From an uncultured Verrucomicrobiota bacterium (lineage in GTDB: Bacteria > Verrucomicrobiota > Verrucomicrobiia > Verrucomicrobiales > Verrucomicrobiaceae), in assembly GCA_903848465.1 (NCBI GenBank), contig CAINGK010000125.1, forward strand, positions 85,917 to 149,916: a stretch of DNA of 64,000 nt. Direction: 5' to 3'. The notes under the pieces are model-generated. The model was not told the origin of the DNA, did no database searches, and saw only the letters and a list, made by a program, of their open reading frames with translations. Numbering within the stretch: the first letter of the stretch is position 1; every line of letters begins with the position of its first letter. Made by a program: the position numbers and the translations under genes. Below, one piece after another: positions 37,010-45,739 of this stretch.

Positions 37010-38122
37010 ATGAAAGCACTTTGCCTCTCCATCCTCATCGTCACCACGTTCGGTGCGTCCGCTGCGCTGCTCGAATCGCCACAGAAAGGCGGTTTGCAGA
37101 TCCAATCGCTCAGTTCGCTCAGCTTCGGGCCGGAAGGTCTGCTGCTGGTCGCGGAACCAGCCACGGCCAGTGTGGTGGCGATCCAAACGGGTGATGCCGG
37201 ACCCAAGAAAGAGCGCCTTGCCAAGCCCGTGGCCGACATCGGCGCGCAGATCGCCGCCGGACTCGGGGCCAAGAAGGAGGACATCACGGTCAAAGACCTC
37301 GCGGTGAATCCTGCCAGCGGGCGCATCTACCTCGGGGTGCAGCGCCGTCCTGACAACGCGGTGCTGATTGTCAGCGTGGGCGCTGATGGCAAGGTGGCTC
37401 CGGTGAATCTCGATCCGCTGGCCTGGGTGCGCATCACGCTGCCCGGCGGCACCGCCAGCAAGGTCACGAACATCACCGATGTGGCATTCGACGGGACACG
37501 CGTGTTTGCCACCGGCACCTGCAATGAAGAATTCGCCTCCCGCATCTTCACGATCCCCGTGCCGCTCAAAAATGGCGCCACGGCCAGTGTGTTCAGTGCG
37601 GAGACGTATCATGTGGCGCATCGCAAGTGGGAGACCAAGGCTCCGATCCAGAGCTTCATCCCGTATCAATCGAAGGAGGGGACGTTTGTGGTTGGTGCGT
37701 TTGCCTGCACGCCGGTGGCGAAGTTTAAGGTGGATGACATTCAGAGCGGGGCGCAGGTCAAAGGCGTGAGCATGGTGGAGCTCGGCAGCGGCAACCGCCC
37801 GCTGGATCTGTTCAGCTATTCGGACAAAAGCGGCAAGGAGTGGCTCGTGGTGCATACGCAGCGCTTTAAGCAGAACGCTTTTGGCCCCAGCAAGATGTGG
37901 GGTGCACGCATCAGCATGGATTACCTCGACGCCAAGGCACCGGAGAAGACCAATGAAAACGCCGCGCGTCGCGATGAGAAGGAACCCAAAGGCCCCGAAG
38001 GCATCGAGATCGTAGATGCATTATTCGGTGCCGTGCAGGTGGACAAGCTGAGTGACACCGAAGCCGTCGTGCTGCGCGACACCGAAGGCACACTCAGTCT
38101 CGAAGTGGCCGCCCTGCCGTGA
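37010..38122 (+). CDS. secreted beta-propeller-like hypothetical protein
   Basis: 370 residues with a signal peptide (MKALCLSILIVTTFGASA). Repeating strands such as SLSFGPEGLLLVAEP, DLAVNPASGRIYLGVQR, DVAFDGTRVFATGT and YQSKEGTFVVGAFACTPVAKF point to a propeller (YVTN/NHL-like). There are no catalytic residues I can name. The stop overlaps the GTG start of the next gene (GTGA), so the two are translationally coupled and probably act together at the cell surface. Confidence 0.75.
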   Translation: MKALCLSILIVTTFGASAALLESPQKGGLQIQSLSSLSFGPEGLLLVAEPATASVVAIQTGDAGPKKERLAKPVADIGAQIAAGLGAKKEDITVKDLAVNPASGRIYLGVQRRPDNAVLIVSVGADGKVAPVNLDPLAWVRITLPGGTASKVTNITDVAFDGTRVFATGTCNEEFASRIFTIPVPLKNGATASVFSAETYHVAHRKWETKAPIQSFIPYQSKEGTFVVGAFACTPVAKFKVDDIQSGAQVKGVSMVELGSGNRPLDLFSYSDKSGKEWLVVHTQRFKQNAFGPSKMWGARISMDYLDAKAPEKTNENAARRDEKEPKGPEGIEIVDALFGAVQVDKLSDTEAVVLRDTEGTLSLEVAALP

Positions 38123-39120
38123 AGCGCTGGCTAACGGTTTTCAGCCTGTTGGCTTCCATCGCCTGCGCGGTGGAGGTGCGGATGAACGACCTCAGGCAGA
38201 TCGAAGCTCGCGGCAGTGATGTGCGCGTGTTTCGCGGGGATGCCACCGAACCGCTGTTTGGCAGCGTGATGAAGGAGGGAGACCACGTGCTTTTCAACGC
38301 CCTGTTGCCGCTGGTGCCGGGGGAAACCTATCGCGTCGAGATCAAATCGGCTGATGGGAGTTGGAGCGAGAAACGGTTGAAGTTCAAGCCCACCGCACCT
38401 GCTGCGCCAACCGTGGGTATCGCGCCATCACCCACGGTGCTGCCTGCTAATGCACTGAAGCTCTACCTCCACTTCAGCCAGCCTATGGAGCAGGGCGTGT
38501 TTCTGGAGCGCATCACCTTGCAGCGCCAGGATGGCAGCATGGTCCATGGAGCGTTTCGAGAGACTGAGTTGTGGTCGCCCGATGGCAAACGCCTGACGCT
38601 CTGGCTGCATCCCGGGAGGCAGAAGACCGGCGTGAACCTGAATACCGACGAAGGGCCTGTTTTGCGGGAGAACCAGCAGCACACGCTCAGGATTGCCGCC
38701 AACTGGCGCTCGACTGCAGGTATGGCTTTGGGAAAGGAAACAGTGTTTCCGCTTTCCGCCGGTGAAGTGGATCACACCAGCCCTGACCCAAAGCGCTGGC
38801 AGATCTCCGTGCCAAAGGCGGGGACGCGTGCCCCACTGATGGTCACATTTGATGAACCTCTCGATCCGGCGATGCTAGTGTCTGCGCTAAAAGTGAAACG
38901 TGGCGAGTTTGAAGTCACAGGAGTGGTGGAAGTCTCTCCGGATGCGCGCACTTGGTCGTTCACGCCAGGACGAGGGTGGACGCAAGGCGCAGGCGTTCTG
39001 GAGATCGATCCACTGCTTGAAGATCTCGCGGGCAACAACTTGCTCGGACCGTTTGAGGTGGATCGTGATGAGCCAGCGAAAGCTGCCAGGCAAAACGCGT
39101 TGGGGTTTAATATCCAATGA
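38119..39120 (+). CDS. secreted protein with bacterial Ig-like (SbsA/Big_5 type) domains
   Basis: 333 residues. GTG 38119 overlaps the preceding stop and opens a signal peptide (MKRWLTVFSLLASIACA). Two Ig-like units are visible, each with the motif of cell-surface Big_5/SbsA_Ig modules: LYLHFSQPMEQGVFLERITLQ and LMVTFDEPLDPAMLVSALKV, the second ending with LEDLAGNNLLGPFEV. The partner gene upstream is a propeller. Such pairs are frequent in Verrucomicrobia and Planctomycetes but undescribed as far as I know. Confidence 0.75.
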   Translation: MKRWLTVFSLLASIACAVEVRMNDLRQIEARGSDVRVFRGDATEPLFGSVMKEGDHVLFNALLPLVPGETYRVEIKSADGSWSEKRLKFKPTAPAAPTVGIAPSPTVLPANALKLYLHFSQPMEQGVFLERITLQRQDGSMVHGAFRETELWSPDGKRLTLWLHPGRQKTGVNLNTDEGPVLRENQQHTLRIAANWRSTAGMALGKETVFPLSAGEVDHTSPDPKRWQISVPKAGTRAPLMVTFDEPLDPAMLVSALKVKRGEFEVTGVVEVSPDARTWSFTPGRGWTQGAGVLEIDPLLEDLAGNNLLGPFEVDRDEPAKAARQNALGFNIQ

Positions 39121-39167
39121 CTCCTCTTTCAGGAATCGTTACGGACCTGTCAGCGTCTGCATAAGGC

Positions 39168-39722
39168 TCAGGAAATGGCAGAGCAGGCGGCAGGTTGGGT
39201 CAAGCGTGAAGTAGAACTGGCCAACAGCAGGTTGCTGGTCGGCGGGTTCGGGGCGCACTCCTCACTGGGCGAAGGCATGATCGCCAGATTCGCATTACGT
39301 TGTTGCCAGGCAGTGCTGAGCTTGTGTACAAGGGGGTCAATTTCAATGATCTCTTTTGAATGAACCTGCACAACTGGGATGCCGAAGGTCGAAAAAATGT
39401 CGTTCACCAACTGTCGGTCACGTGTCTTGCGGGTGGCTTTGCCAGGACTGCCGTCCTCAAATTCGATGGCTACCATGGGTAGCCAGTCTCCTTTGCGGTA
39501 AATGAGGAAGTCGATGTGGCGATAGCAGATTTTCAGGAACCCCGCCACGCTTTCAGCATGAAGGATTTCTAAAAGGCGCGGCTTGCATTGAACGTGGCAG
39601 CGTTGGGAGGTGAGATTTTCCAAACAGGCGTGAAACAGGGCTTCGTCAGTGGTCAGGAGGGGGTAGGGGGTGGTGAATGATTCAGGAGGAGCAAGTTGAG
39701 ATTTAGCAGTTGAGGTCTGCAT
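39168..39722 (-). CDS. DUF2726 domain protein (restriction-endonuclease-like fold)
   Basis: 184 residues. The DUF2726 core is visible from YPLLTTDEALFHACLENL through KPRLLEIL and CYRHIDFLIYRKGDWLPMVAIEFED, then RQLVNDIFSTFGIPVVQV. The Asp of HIDFLI and the Glu/Asp of AIEFED match the active-site spacing of PD-(D/E)XK nucleases, so it may be a nuclease-like domain, but the family activity is unknown to me. The C-terminal 45 residues are Ser/Pro/Thr-rich and may be disordered. It is divergent from the Y-family polymerase, sharing the putative LexA site. Confidence 0.72.
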   Translation of the reverse strand: MQTSTAKSQLAPPESFTTPYPLLTTDEALFHACLENLTSQRCHVQCKPRLLEILHAESVAGFLKICYRHIDFLIYRKGDWLPMVAIEFEDGSPGKATRKTRDRQLVNDIFSTFGIPVVQVHSKEIIEIDPLVHKLSTAWQQRNANLAIMPSPSEECAPNPPTSNLLLASSTSRLTQPAACSAIS

Positions 39723-39817
39723 ATTTCATTGTTTATGAAAATTATAGCATGGATCAACTCAGGTTTGGTAAGAACGGTGTAAAAAGTTGCAGACGGGCAC
39801 TTTGCACAGATTGAATA

Positions 39818-39831
39818 TGTTCTATTGAACA
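39818..39831. promoter_or_regulatory. putative LexA (SOS) box, TGTTC-N4-GAACA
   Basis: TGTTCTATTGAACA is a perfect palindrome, 5 bases plus 4 plus 5. It exactly matches the LexA-binding motif that I recall being reported for Verrucomicrobia (TGTTC-N4-GAACA). It lies 32 bases before the ATG of the Y-family polymerase and 95 bases from the divergent DUF2726 gene, so SOS control of the polymerase, and perhaps of both genes, is plausible. The surrounding 140 bases are AT-rich, consistent with promoters. Confidence 0.7.
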
Positions 39832-39863
39832 GTCTTCGATTTGAACGAGGTTTCAGACCGCCC

Positions 39864-41150
39864 ATGTCTGCTCCTCATGTCATTTCCGCTTCACCTCAGT
39901 TCGTGGACTGGTTGTTTCTCGACCTGAACAGCTACTTCGCCAGCGTGGAGCAGCAACTGCGCCCAGAACTGCGGGGCAAGCCGATCGCGGTGGTTCCCGT
40001 GGATACGGACGCGACGTGTGCCATTGCAGCCAGCCAAGAGGCAAAAAAGTTTGGGATCAAGACAGGAACGAACATCGGCGAGGCGCGGCGGCGCTGCCCA
40101 GAGTTGATCACGGTGATGGCGGGTCACGATGTGTATGTGGAGTTTCACCACAAGATCATTGAGGAGGTGGAGCGGCATTTTCCGGTGCATGTGATCTGCT
40201 CGATTGATGAGATGGCCTGCAAGCTGGATGCACCGCGCCGCCGTTTGGACATGGCGAAGGATCTGGCAAAACGGATCAAACAGGGATTGCGGGAGCGGGT
40301 GGGCGAGTGCATCACCTGCTCCATCGGTCTGGCTCCGAACCGCTTTCTAGCAAAGGTTGCCAGCGACATGCAGAAGCCGGACGGTCTGGTGGCGTTGCTG
40401 CCGGAAGAGCTGCCGGGACGGCTGCTGGAACTTGAGTTGAGTGACCTCTGTGGGATCGGTCGCCGCATGGAGCCGCGCCTGCATGCCTGCGGCATTCGTA
40501 CGATGGCGGATCTGTGGGCTGCTGAGCGCGAGATCCTACACCGGGCCTGGGGTGGGGTGGGAGGAGATCGGTTCTGGCATGGACTGCATGGCGGTGCCAC
40601 GGAGGATGACGTGCCGCCAGCACATCGTACCATCGGGCACAGTCACGTGCTGGCCCCAGAGCAACGCCCCCCACCCGCTGCTGGAATCGTAGCCCGCAGG
40701 TTGATGTTGAAGGCGGCTAGCCGACTGCGCCGCATGAAATACCGGGCCAGACAGATGCACCTGAGCGTGCGGTTGGAGGATGGGCCGCGCTGTGAGGCGC
40801 AGGCGAAGTTTGAGGAGGGCTCCGACAGCATCGTGCTGGCACGGGTGCTGGCGGAACTGTGGCAGAAGGTGATGCAGCAAGCGCGCTGGCAGCGCGTGAA
40901 GAAGGTTTCCGTGACGTTGTTTGGGCTGGTGGCTGAAGCATTGCCGCAGCAGTTGGAACTCTTCGCCCCAGCGGGCTCATCAGTACCCAAGGAGCAGCGC
41001 GAAAATCTGAGTCGCGTGCTGGATGAAATTAATCAAAAGTTCGGCCGTGACTCTGTGGTGATCGGCTTCACGCCTGACACCGTGCGCACCTTTTCAGGTA
41101 CCAAGATCGCCTTCACCCGGATTCCAGACCGGGAGGAGTTCAAGGAGTAG
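39864..41150 (+). CDS. Y-family DNA polymerase (DinB/Pol IV-like)
   Basis: Translesion polymerase of about 428 residues. ATG 39864 (MSAPHVIS) is chosen: the frame also opens at 39825, but that start lies inside the LexA palindrome. The palm motifs are LFLDLNSYFASVEQQ (catalytic Asp; steric-gate Phe) and CSIDEMACKL (catalytic Asp-Glu), so it should be active, unlike ImuB proteins. The thumb has SIGLAPNRFLAKVASDMQKPDG and LCGIGRRMEPRL (helix-hairpin-helix), and the little-finger domain follows. DLNSYF in place of the usual DMDAFYA sets it apart from classic DinB. No LexA, ImuA or DnaE2 gene is in the window. Confidence 0.9.
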   Translation: MSAPHVISASPQFVDWLFLDLNSYFASVEQQLRPELRGKPIAVVPVDTDATCAIAASQEAKKFGIKTGTNIGEARRRCPELITVMAGHDVYVEFHHKIIEEVERHFPVHVICSIDEMACKLDAPRRRLDMAKDLAKRIKQGLRERVGECITCSIGLAPNRFLAKVASDMQKPDGLVALLPEELPGRLLELELSDLCGIGRRMEPRLHACGIRTMADLWAAEREILHRAWGGVGGDRFWHGLHGGATEDDVPPAHRTIGHSHVLAPEQRPPPAAGIVARRLMLKAASRLRRMKYRARQMHLSVRLEDGPRCEAQAKFEEGSDSIVLARVLAELWQKVMQQARWQRVKKVSVTLFGLVAEALPQQLELFAPAGSSVPKEQRENLSRVLDEINQKFGRDSVVIGFTPDTVRTFSGTKIAFTRIPDREEFKE

Positions 41151-41168
41151 GGACGGCAAGGGGCACAA

Positions 41169-41204
41169 AAAAGCCATGGGAGACAAGCTGCTCCCATGGC
41201 TTTT
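41169..41204. terminator. strong bidirectional intrinsic terminator
   Basis: AAAAGCCATGGGAG-(8)-CTCCCATGGCTTTT is a perfect 14-base-pair stem with an eight-base loop, with A and T runs on the outer ends so that it can act in both directions. It lies between the convergent polymerase and PEP-CTERM genes, 18 bases past the polymerase stop. Confidence 0.88.
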
Positions 41205-41231
41205 CGAGATTGGTTTGGGATCAATGACCAG

Positions 41232-42059
41232 TCATTTGGAGGAGAACAGGTCGCGGTTGCGGCGCCTAGTGATGATCAAGGCACCGAGGCCCGCACTCAA
41301 GATCAGGAAGGCAGAACCCGGCTCCGGAACCATGGCGCAGTCGCCGCCATTCACAGAGACTAGAAAATAGGGGTCGCTGTTCACCGCCATCAGGCTGCCG
41401 CTGCCGTTGTGGGTGTCTGCCCCCAAAGTGAAGCCGGAAATCTGGGCGTTGGGGCCGACTAAGGCATCCAGGCTGAGCTTCCAGAGATCTGTTTTGGCGA
41501 TGGGATCCATGCTGGTCAGAAGGCTCGCGGCATGATCTGCAATGATGTCTGCGGTTGAGAAGTTACCGAGAAGCACACCGCTATTGCCGTAGATGGAGAT
41601 GGTCGGGGCCACCTTGCTGGGATCGGCGTCGGTTGATGATCCGTTGAGGTCGAAGTCGCCCAAGGTGGCAGAGAGGCCATGACTGGAAACTAGTTGGCTA
41701 AAGTCGATGTTCAGACCTGTGGAAGCGGTCTGGATGCCCGGGGCGCAGCTCGCATCGTAAAGGCCGATGCCAAAATCGGTCAATTTGCCCTCCGAATTCA
41801 GGTAGCTGACACCGAAGCCACCCTGAAACTCAAGGTTCACATTCGGGTTGGCCCCCATTGCAGTTCCACCATCCAAAGTCAGGGGAGTGAGGTTTTGCAG
41901 CGCAGTGATGCTGTAGTTCGCGCCAGCCGGGACATAGGGCTGATCCAGCTCAATGGTTGGTGAGGCAAAACCAAGGCTGGTGAATGCAAGCAGCAAGGCA
42001 GCAGCGGTGGCCGAAAAAGGCAGTCGTTGCGGCAGATGGGCAGAGGATGGCGTTTTCAT
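41232..42059 (-). CDS. PEP-CTERM sorting domain protein
   Basis: About 275 residues. ATG 42059 (MKTPSSAHL) opens a signal peptide (FSATAAALLLAFTSLGFAS). The body is a Ser/Asn/Gly-rich beta structure with LDQPYVPAGANYSITALQN and GVSYLNSEGKLTDFGIGLY; the tail is MVPEPGSAFLILSAGLGALIITRRRNRD, the VPEP-helix-basic signal read by an exosortase. The body differs from that of the 16812 gene. AT-rich sequence upstream is a likely promoter. Confidence 0.85.
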   Translation of the reverse strand: MKTPSSAHLPQRLPFSATAAALLLAFTSLGFASPTIELDQPYVPAGANYSITALQNLTPLTLDGGTAMGANPNVNLEFQGGFGVSYLNSEGKLTDFGIGLYDASCAPGIQTASTGLNIDFSQLVSSHGLSATLGDFDLNGSSTDADPSKVAPTISIYGNSGVLLGNFSTADIIADHAASLLTSMDPIAKTDLWKLSLDALVGPNAQISGFTLGADTHNGSGSLMAVNSDPYFLVSVNGGDCAMVPEPGSAFLILSAGLGALIITRRRNRDLFSSK

Positions 42060-42541
42060 GGTTGCAATGATTAACATTTTTGACACTCAATTTAGATTCA
42101 CTGAACCCAAATCAGTAACAATACTGATACTATAATTGAAATAATTCTCTGTAAAGCGTTTCAGTTATGAATATTTCAATTAATTATGCTTAAATAGCCA
42201 ATGAGCTGTATTAAATTATGGTTATTTTTCAAATCATTTACAATAATTTACTCAAATATGACCATTCAGATGTTTCTATGACACCTCCAATTGAGGGGCT
42301 GCACTTGCGGAGTGACACAAGGGGGGGCGACTTCAATAGCTCTCCTGTGGAGGCCCAGCGTATTTACCCAAGGCGGCTTCTTGTCGAAGCTGGCAGAAAT
42401 GGGAAGCCTGCTTCAAAATCTGAGCGAAGTACAATCGCACGAAACACCGCGCGTGGACGCCGCCCACTGTTTCTTTAGATGATTATCAGTGCCAGGTTAT
42501 TGGATCGGAAAATCCGGTGCTGTTGGACGAATGCATCAGCA
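42060..42541. other. 482-base AT-rich intergenic stretch
   Basis: This is the longest gene-free stretch of the window and clearly richer in A/T than its surroundings over 42060-42280. On the minus strand there is a possible promoter for the PEP-CTERM gene (TTGTTA, 17 bases, AATCTA). The right part (42290-42480) is GC-rich and holds only two short overlapping frames with no family resemblance, possibly the remains of a decayed gene. No RNA gene was recognised. Confidence 0.5.
42133..42182. repeat. inverted repeat in AT-rich gap
   Basis: TAATTGAAATA (42133-42143) and TATTTCAATTA (42172-42182) are 11-base complementary arms separated by 28 bases. They could form a hairpin or be an operator upstream of the PEP-CTERM gene. 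In such AT-rich sequence the symmetry may also be chance. Confidence 0.4.
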
Positions 42542-43486
42542 TCAGGGTGACTGTAGCGCCTTCTCCTGCTTCACATCTACAGTTTTGCTTTTGACGGAAT
42601 CATCGCGAACACCGGATGACGGCGGAACGGTGAGATTGGCAGGAGTCGTAGAAGCAGGACTAGGCGCAGGCGGTCCCATGATCTCCGGCGGCGTGGTGAA
42701 GGCAATCAACTGGGTGACCGTGGCGAAACGATAGCCACGGGCGGTGAGGTCATCCAGTGTGGATGGCATGGCGGCGATGGTGGTTTCGTGGATGTCGTGA
42801 CAGAGGATGATGGAACCTGGGCGTGTCTGACTGTGAATGCTGTCATAGACCTTCTGCGCGCTGCGCGGGTGCTTCCAGTCCTGGGGGTCCACATCCCAGA
42901 GGATGGCCGGATAGCCGAAGGTTTTTTCGATTCGCGTACGCTGCGAGATGCGCACGGCGCCATAGGGCGGGCGGTACAGCAGAGGTGCGGTGCCACAGGC
43001 TTTGACGATGGCGTCGTGCGTGCGGCGCAACTGACTCTCCACACTTTCCGGTCCCAGCTGCGTGAACAAAGGGTGGGACCAGCTGTGATTGGCCACTTCA
43101 TGCCCTTCCGCGACAATGCGACTAACGACTTCGGGAAAAGCGGCGACATTCTTGCCGACAAGAAAGAAGGTGGCGTGGATGCCGCGCTGCTTGAGCAAAT
43201 CCAGCAGACGCGGTGTGAGCACCGGATCTGGCCCATCGTCAAAGGTGATGGCGATGAGCTTCAATGCGGTCTCGCAGCGGCTATAGACGCTCTTGCGGTT
43301 GGCTGGCAGCACACGGGGCAGCGTGGCGGTGTCTGGCAGCGCGGGCTTGGGTTCATCCTCCGCCGGCAACGCACGCCGCACCTCAATCTTCAGCGGTGAG
43401 CCGGACACCTGCGCATTGAGCGTGGCGGCAGTGCAGAGAAATAGGGCGAGCAGGCGCGGCAGAAACATGAGAATGGAAGCTCGCAT
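42542..43486 (-). CDS. polysaccharide deacetylase (NodB homology) family protein
   Basis: 314 residues with a signal peptide (FLPRLLALFLCTAATLNA). The NodB motifs are all present: TFDDGPDP (catalytic Asp and metal Asp), HSWSHPLF (metal His pair), RPPYGAVR, DVDPQDWKHP, and ILCHDIHETT (catalytic His). The enzyme removes N- or O-acetyl groups from chitin-like, peptidoglycan or exopolysaccharide substrates. An Ala/Pro/Ser-rich C-terminal tail of about 50 residues follows the domain. The ATG seven codons in (MFLPRL) is a possible alternative start. Confidence 0.9.
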   Translation of the reverse strand: MRASILMFLPRLLALFLCTAATLNAQVSGSPLKIEVRRALPAEDEPKPALPDTATLPRVLPANRKSVYSRCETALKLIAITFDDGPDPVLTPRLLDLLKQRGIHATFFLVGKNVAAFPEVVSRIVAEGHEVANHSWSHPLFTQLGPESVESQLRRTHDAIVKACGTAPLLYRPPYGAVRISQRTRIEKTFGYPAILWDVDPQDWKHPRSAQKVYDSIHSQTRPGSIILCHDIHETTIAAMPSTLDDLTARGYRFATVTQLIAFTTPPEIMGPPAPSPASTTPANLTVPPSSGVRDDSVKSKTVDVKQEKALQSP

Positions 43487-43546
43487 GCTGCGGCAGTTTT
43501 GACAACTGGGTGTAATTGCTACTTTCCGAGTGTTCCCACCTCAAGA

Positions 43547-45634
43547 TCAGAAGCGGTAGGTCACCGACAGGCGAAACATGCGCGGTTCAATGGGATGCAC
43601 TTGCACGCCGTTGACCGGGGCTGCATCCGTTTTAAGTTGGGTGGCATAGTAGTAGGCCACATCGTAGTCGTAGCGGTTGAGCAGGTTCAGGCAATCCAGC
43701 GCAATCTCCATGTTTTTGTGCCGGTAGCCAATGCGGGCATTGACTTGAATGGACTCACGCGAATGTACATCGACCACCTGATCCAGCGGACGCGGCGCGA
43801 TGTAGCGCATGCGTAACGAGCCAAACAGCCCCTGCGCACCGCCGAGCGTGACGCCTGCGTTCATGGTGTAGGGGATTGAGTTGGGGATTTTCTGATTGGA
43901 CGGATTTTGGGTGATCAGGAAAGCATCCGTGTAGGTGGCTTCGACGTCCACCATGGTCCAGTTGTTGGGCCGCCAGTAGCTGGCAAGCTCCACGCCGTAG
44001 CGTTGTGAGGCCGGGCCGGGGGTGGAGGAGCCGGTGTCTCCCTCATAAATCAGCTCTGAATCGCTGCGGAGCGTCCAAAACGAGAGCGTGTTGACCAACT
44101 TGGGGATGGATTCATTCCGGATGCCGAACTCGGCACCGTAGGTGCGCACCAAGGGGGTGGCCTTGTTCGCAGGCAAGCCTGTGGAGGGATCTGTGTTGCC
44201 GATGACTCCACGGGCATCATTGCTGTGAAAGCCTGTTCCGGCGTTGAGGTAAAACTCAGTCTTGGCCCAGGGGCCAAAGACAAGGTTCAGCTTGGGGCTG
44301 ACAATGCCCTGGACCGTGGAGCCGGCGTTCCCCGGCAGGTTGCTGTGCGTGACATCAAACTGCATGACGTCGCCCCGCAGACCTGGAATGATGCGCAGCC
44401 ACTTGGTGGGTTTGATCTCGGCCTCCGCATAAATCCCCCAGGTGTCCTGGATGATGTCATTGAGGCTGACGGTGTTCCAGCGCTGGCGCTGGGTGGTGTC
44501 GTAAAGGCCGAGGCCATTGATAAAGTCCGTGCGCATCTGTACACCCAGCGTGAACCGCTGCTGCTGTCCCATAGCATCCCAGCGCCAGTCACGTGCGAGC
44601 TGCCCGCCGACAAACCAGCGGTGGTCTTGCTGCTCGAACTGGTCGCCCTGCACCGGGTTGTTCAAGAAAAAGGTGAAATCAGAAAACAGATCGAGATCAT
44701 AATAGCCTGCATAAACGTTGGCGCGGGTCGTGGTGTGGTCACCTTGATTCACCCAGTCAAAAGAAAGGCTGTGGCGCTGCGAATTGCCGCCGTCGGTCGG
44801 GTCGATGTTGCCATAACGGCCGATGAGGCTGCCAATCACGCGATCCGGCACCTGGTCAGTGGAGTTCCACTTGCCGTGGTAGCCCATGAGCGTGACGTTG
44901 ACGCTATCGGTGGCGTCATGCCAGTGGTAGCGGGCAAAACCGTTCCAGCGTACGGCATTGGCAGGCAGTGCCCACGGGCCGTCGTAGTACTGCTGCTCCA
45001 CCGCCACCGTGAGTTGTCCGGCACCGGCCTTGATGGTGTCTGCAATCAGTATGCGCTCGTATTGAAACTGGCCCAGCGTAGTGCTCAAAATACCCTGGGG
45101 CAGGGAGTCAACTAGCTTGAACCGCGCGGACCCCGTGGAACTCAAATCCCCATGCTGCGCATAGTAGGTGCCTTTCCAGTACTCGAGCTGGCCCACAAGT
45201 TCTGGAATGAGAAAATTCATGTCCGCGTAGCCCTGGCCGTGGGCGTGGTTGCGCAGATTGACCTGCATGCCATCGACGAAAATGGAGAAGTCGTTGCCGT
45301 GGTCCAGATTGGTGCCGCGCAGGTAGTACTGGTTGGCCTTGCCGTCTCCACTGTGCTGGGTGGCGATGAAACCGGGAATGCTCTCCAACAGCTCTCCCCG
45401 GCGGGAGAAGGGCCGGGCCAGCAGTTCTTTGGCGCTCGTCTGTCCTTTTGAGGCCGAGGTAGCGATGCCGATGAGGCTCTCCGCCTTGCCCTCAATGACG
45501 ATTTCAGGCATTTCGAGCGCTAAATCCTCAGCCAGTGAGCCGCCACCCGGGGCCTTCACCGCAGACTGAGCATAGCTCAAAATGGGTACCAAAGCGAGGC
45601 TGAGACAAATGCTGGAAAGGCGAGAGACGGGCAT
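43547..45634 (-). CDS. TonB-dependent outer-membrane receptor
   Basis: 695 residues with a signal peptide (MPVSRLSSICLSLALVPILSYAQ). The plug domain (about 45-155) shows LLARPFSRRGELLESIPGFIATQHSG, YYLRGTNLDHGNDFSIFVDGMQVN; the 22-strand barrel follows and the protein ends in VTYRF with the terminal Phe needed for outer-membrane insertion. No CarboxypepD_reg domain precedes the plug. The substrate is unknown; it is divergent from a two-component system that may control it. Confidence 0.9.
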   Translation of the reverse strand: MPVSRLSSICLSLALVPILSYAQSAVKAPGGGSLAEDLALEMPEIVIEGKAESLIGIATSASKGQTSAKELLARPFSRRGELLESIPGFIATQHSGDGKANQYYLRGTNLDHGNDFSIFVDGMQVNLRNHAHGQGYADMNFLIPELVGQLEYWKGTYYAQHGDLSSTGSARFKLVDSLPQGILSTTLGQFQYERILIADTIKAGAGQLTVAVEQQYYDGPWALPANAVRWNGFARYHWHDATDSVNVTLMGYHGKWNSTDQVPDRVIGSLIGRYGNIDPTDGGNSQRHSLSFDWVNQGDHTTTRANVYAGYYDLDLFSDFTFFLNNPVQGDQFEQQDHRWFVGGQLARDWRWDAMGQQQRFTLGVQMRTDFINGLGLYDTTQRQRWNTVSLNDIIQDTWGIYAEAEIKPTKWLRIIPGLRGDVMQFDVTHSNLPGNAGSTVQGIVSPKLNLVFGPWAKTEFYLNAGTGFHSNDARGVIGNTDPSTGLPANKATPLVRTYGAEFGIRNESIPKLVNTLSFWTLRSDSELIYEGDTGSSTPGPASQRYGVELASYWRPNNWTMVDVEATYTDAFLITQNPSNQKIPNSIPYTMNAGVTLGGAQGLFGSLRMRYIAPRPLDQVVDVHSRESIQVNARIGYRHKNMEIALDCLNLLNRYDYDVAYYYATQLKTDAAPVNGVQVHPIEPRMFRLSVTYRF

Positions 45635-45739
45635 GCGGAGGGATTGGGTCGGCTTGTCTAGGACGACCTGCTACCTGAGTTCCCACAAAATGGCCGCAGT
45701 TTTTGCTCTTTGCCCCAGGTTCGCTATGGTGGCCTTCCC

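Noticed and set aside
42218..42482. Two short overlapping frames of 86 and 63 codons
   Set aside because: Composition is not coding-like, they overlap each other, and no family is recognised; at most a decayed remnant.
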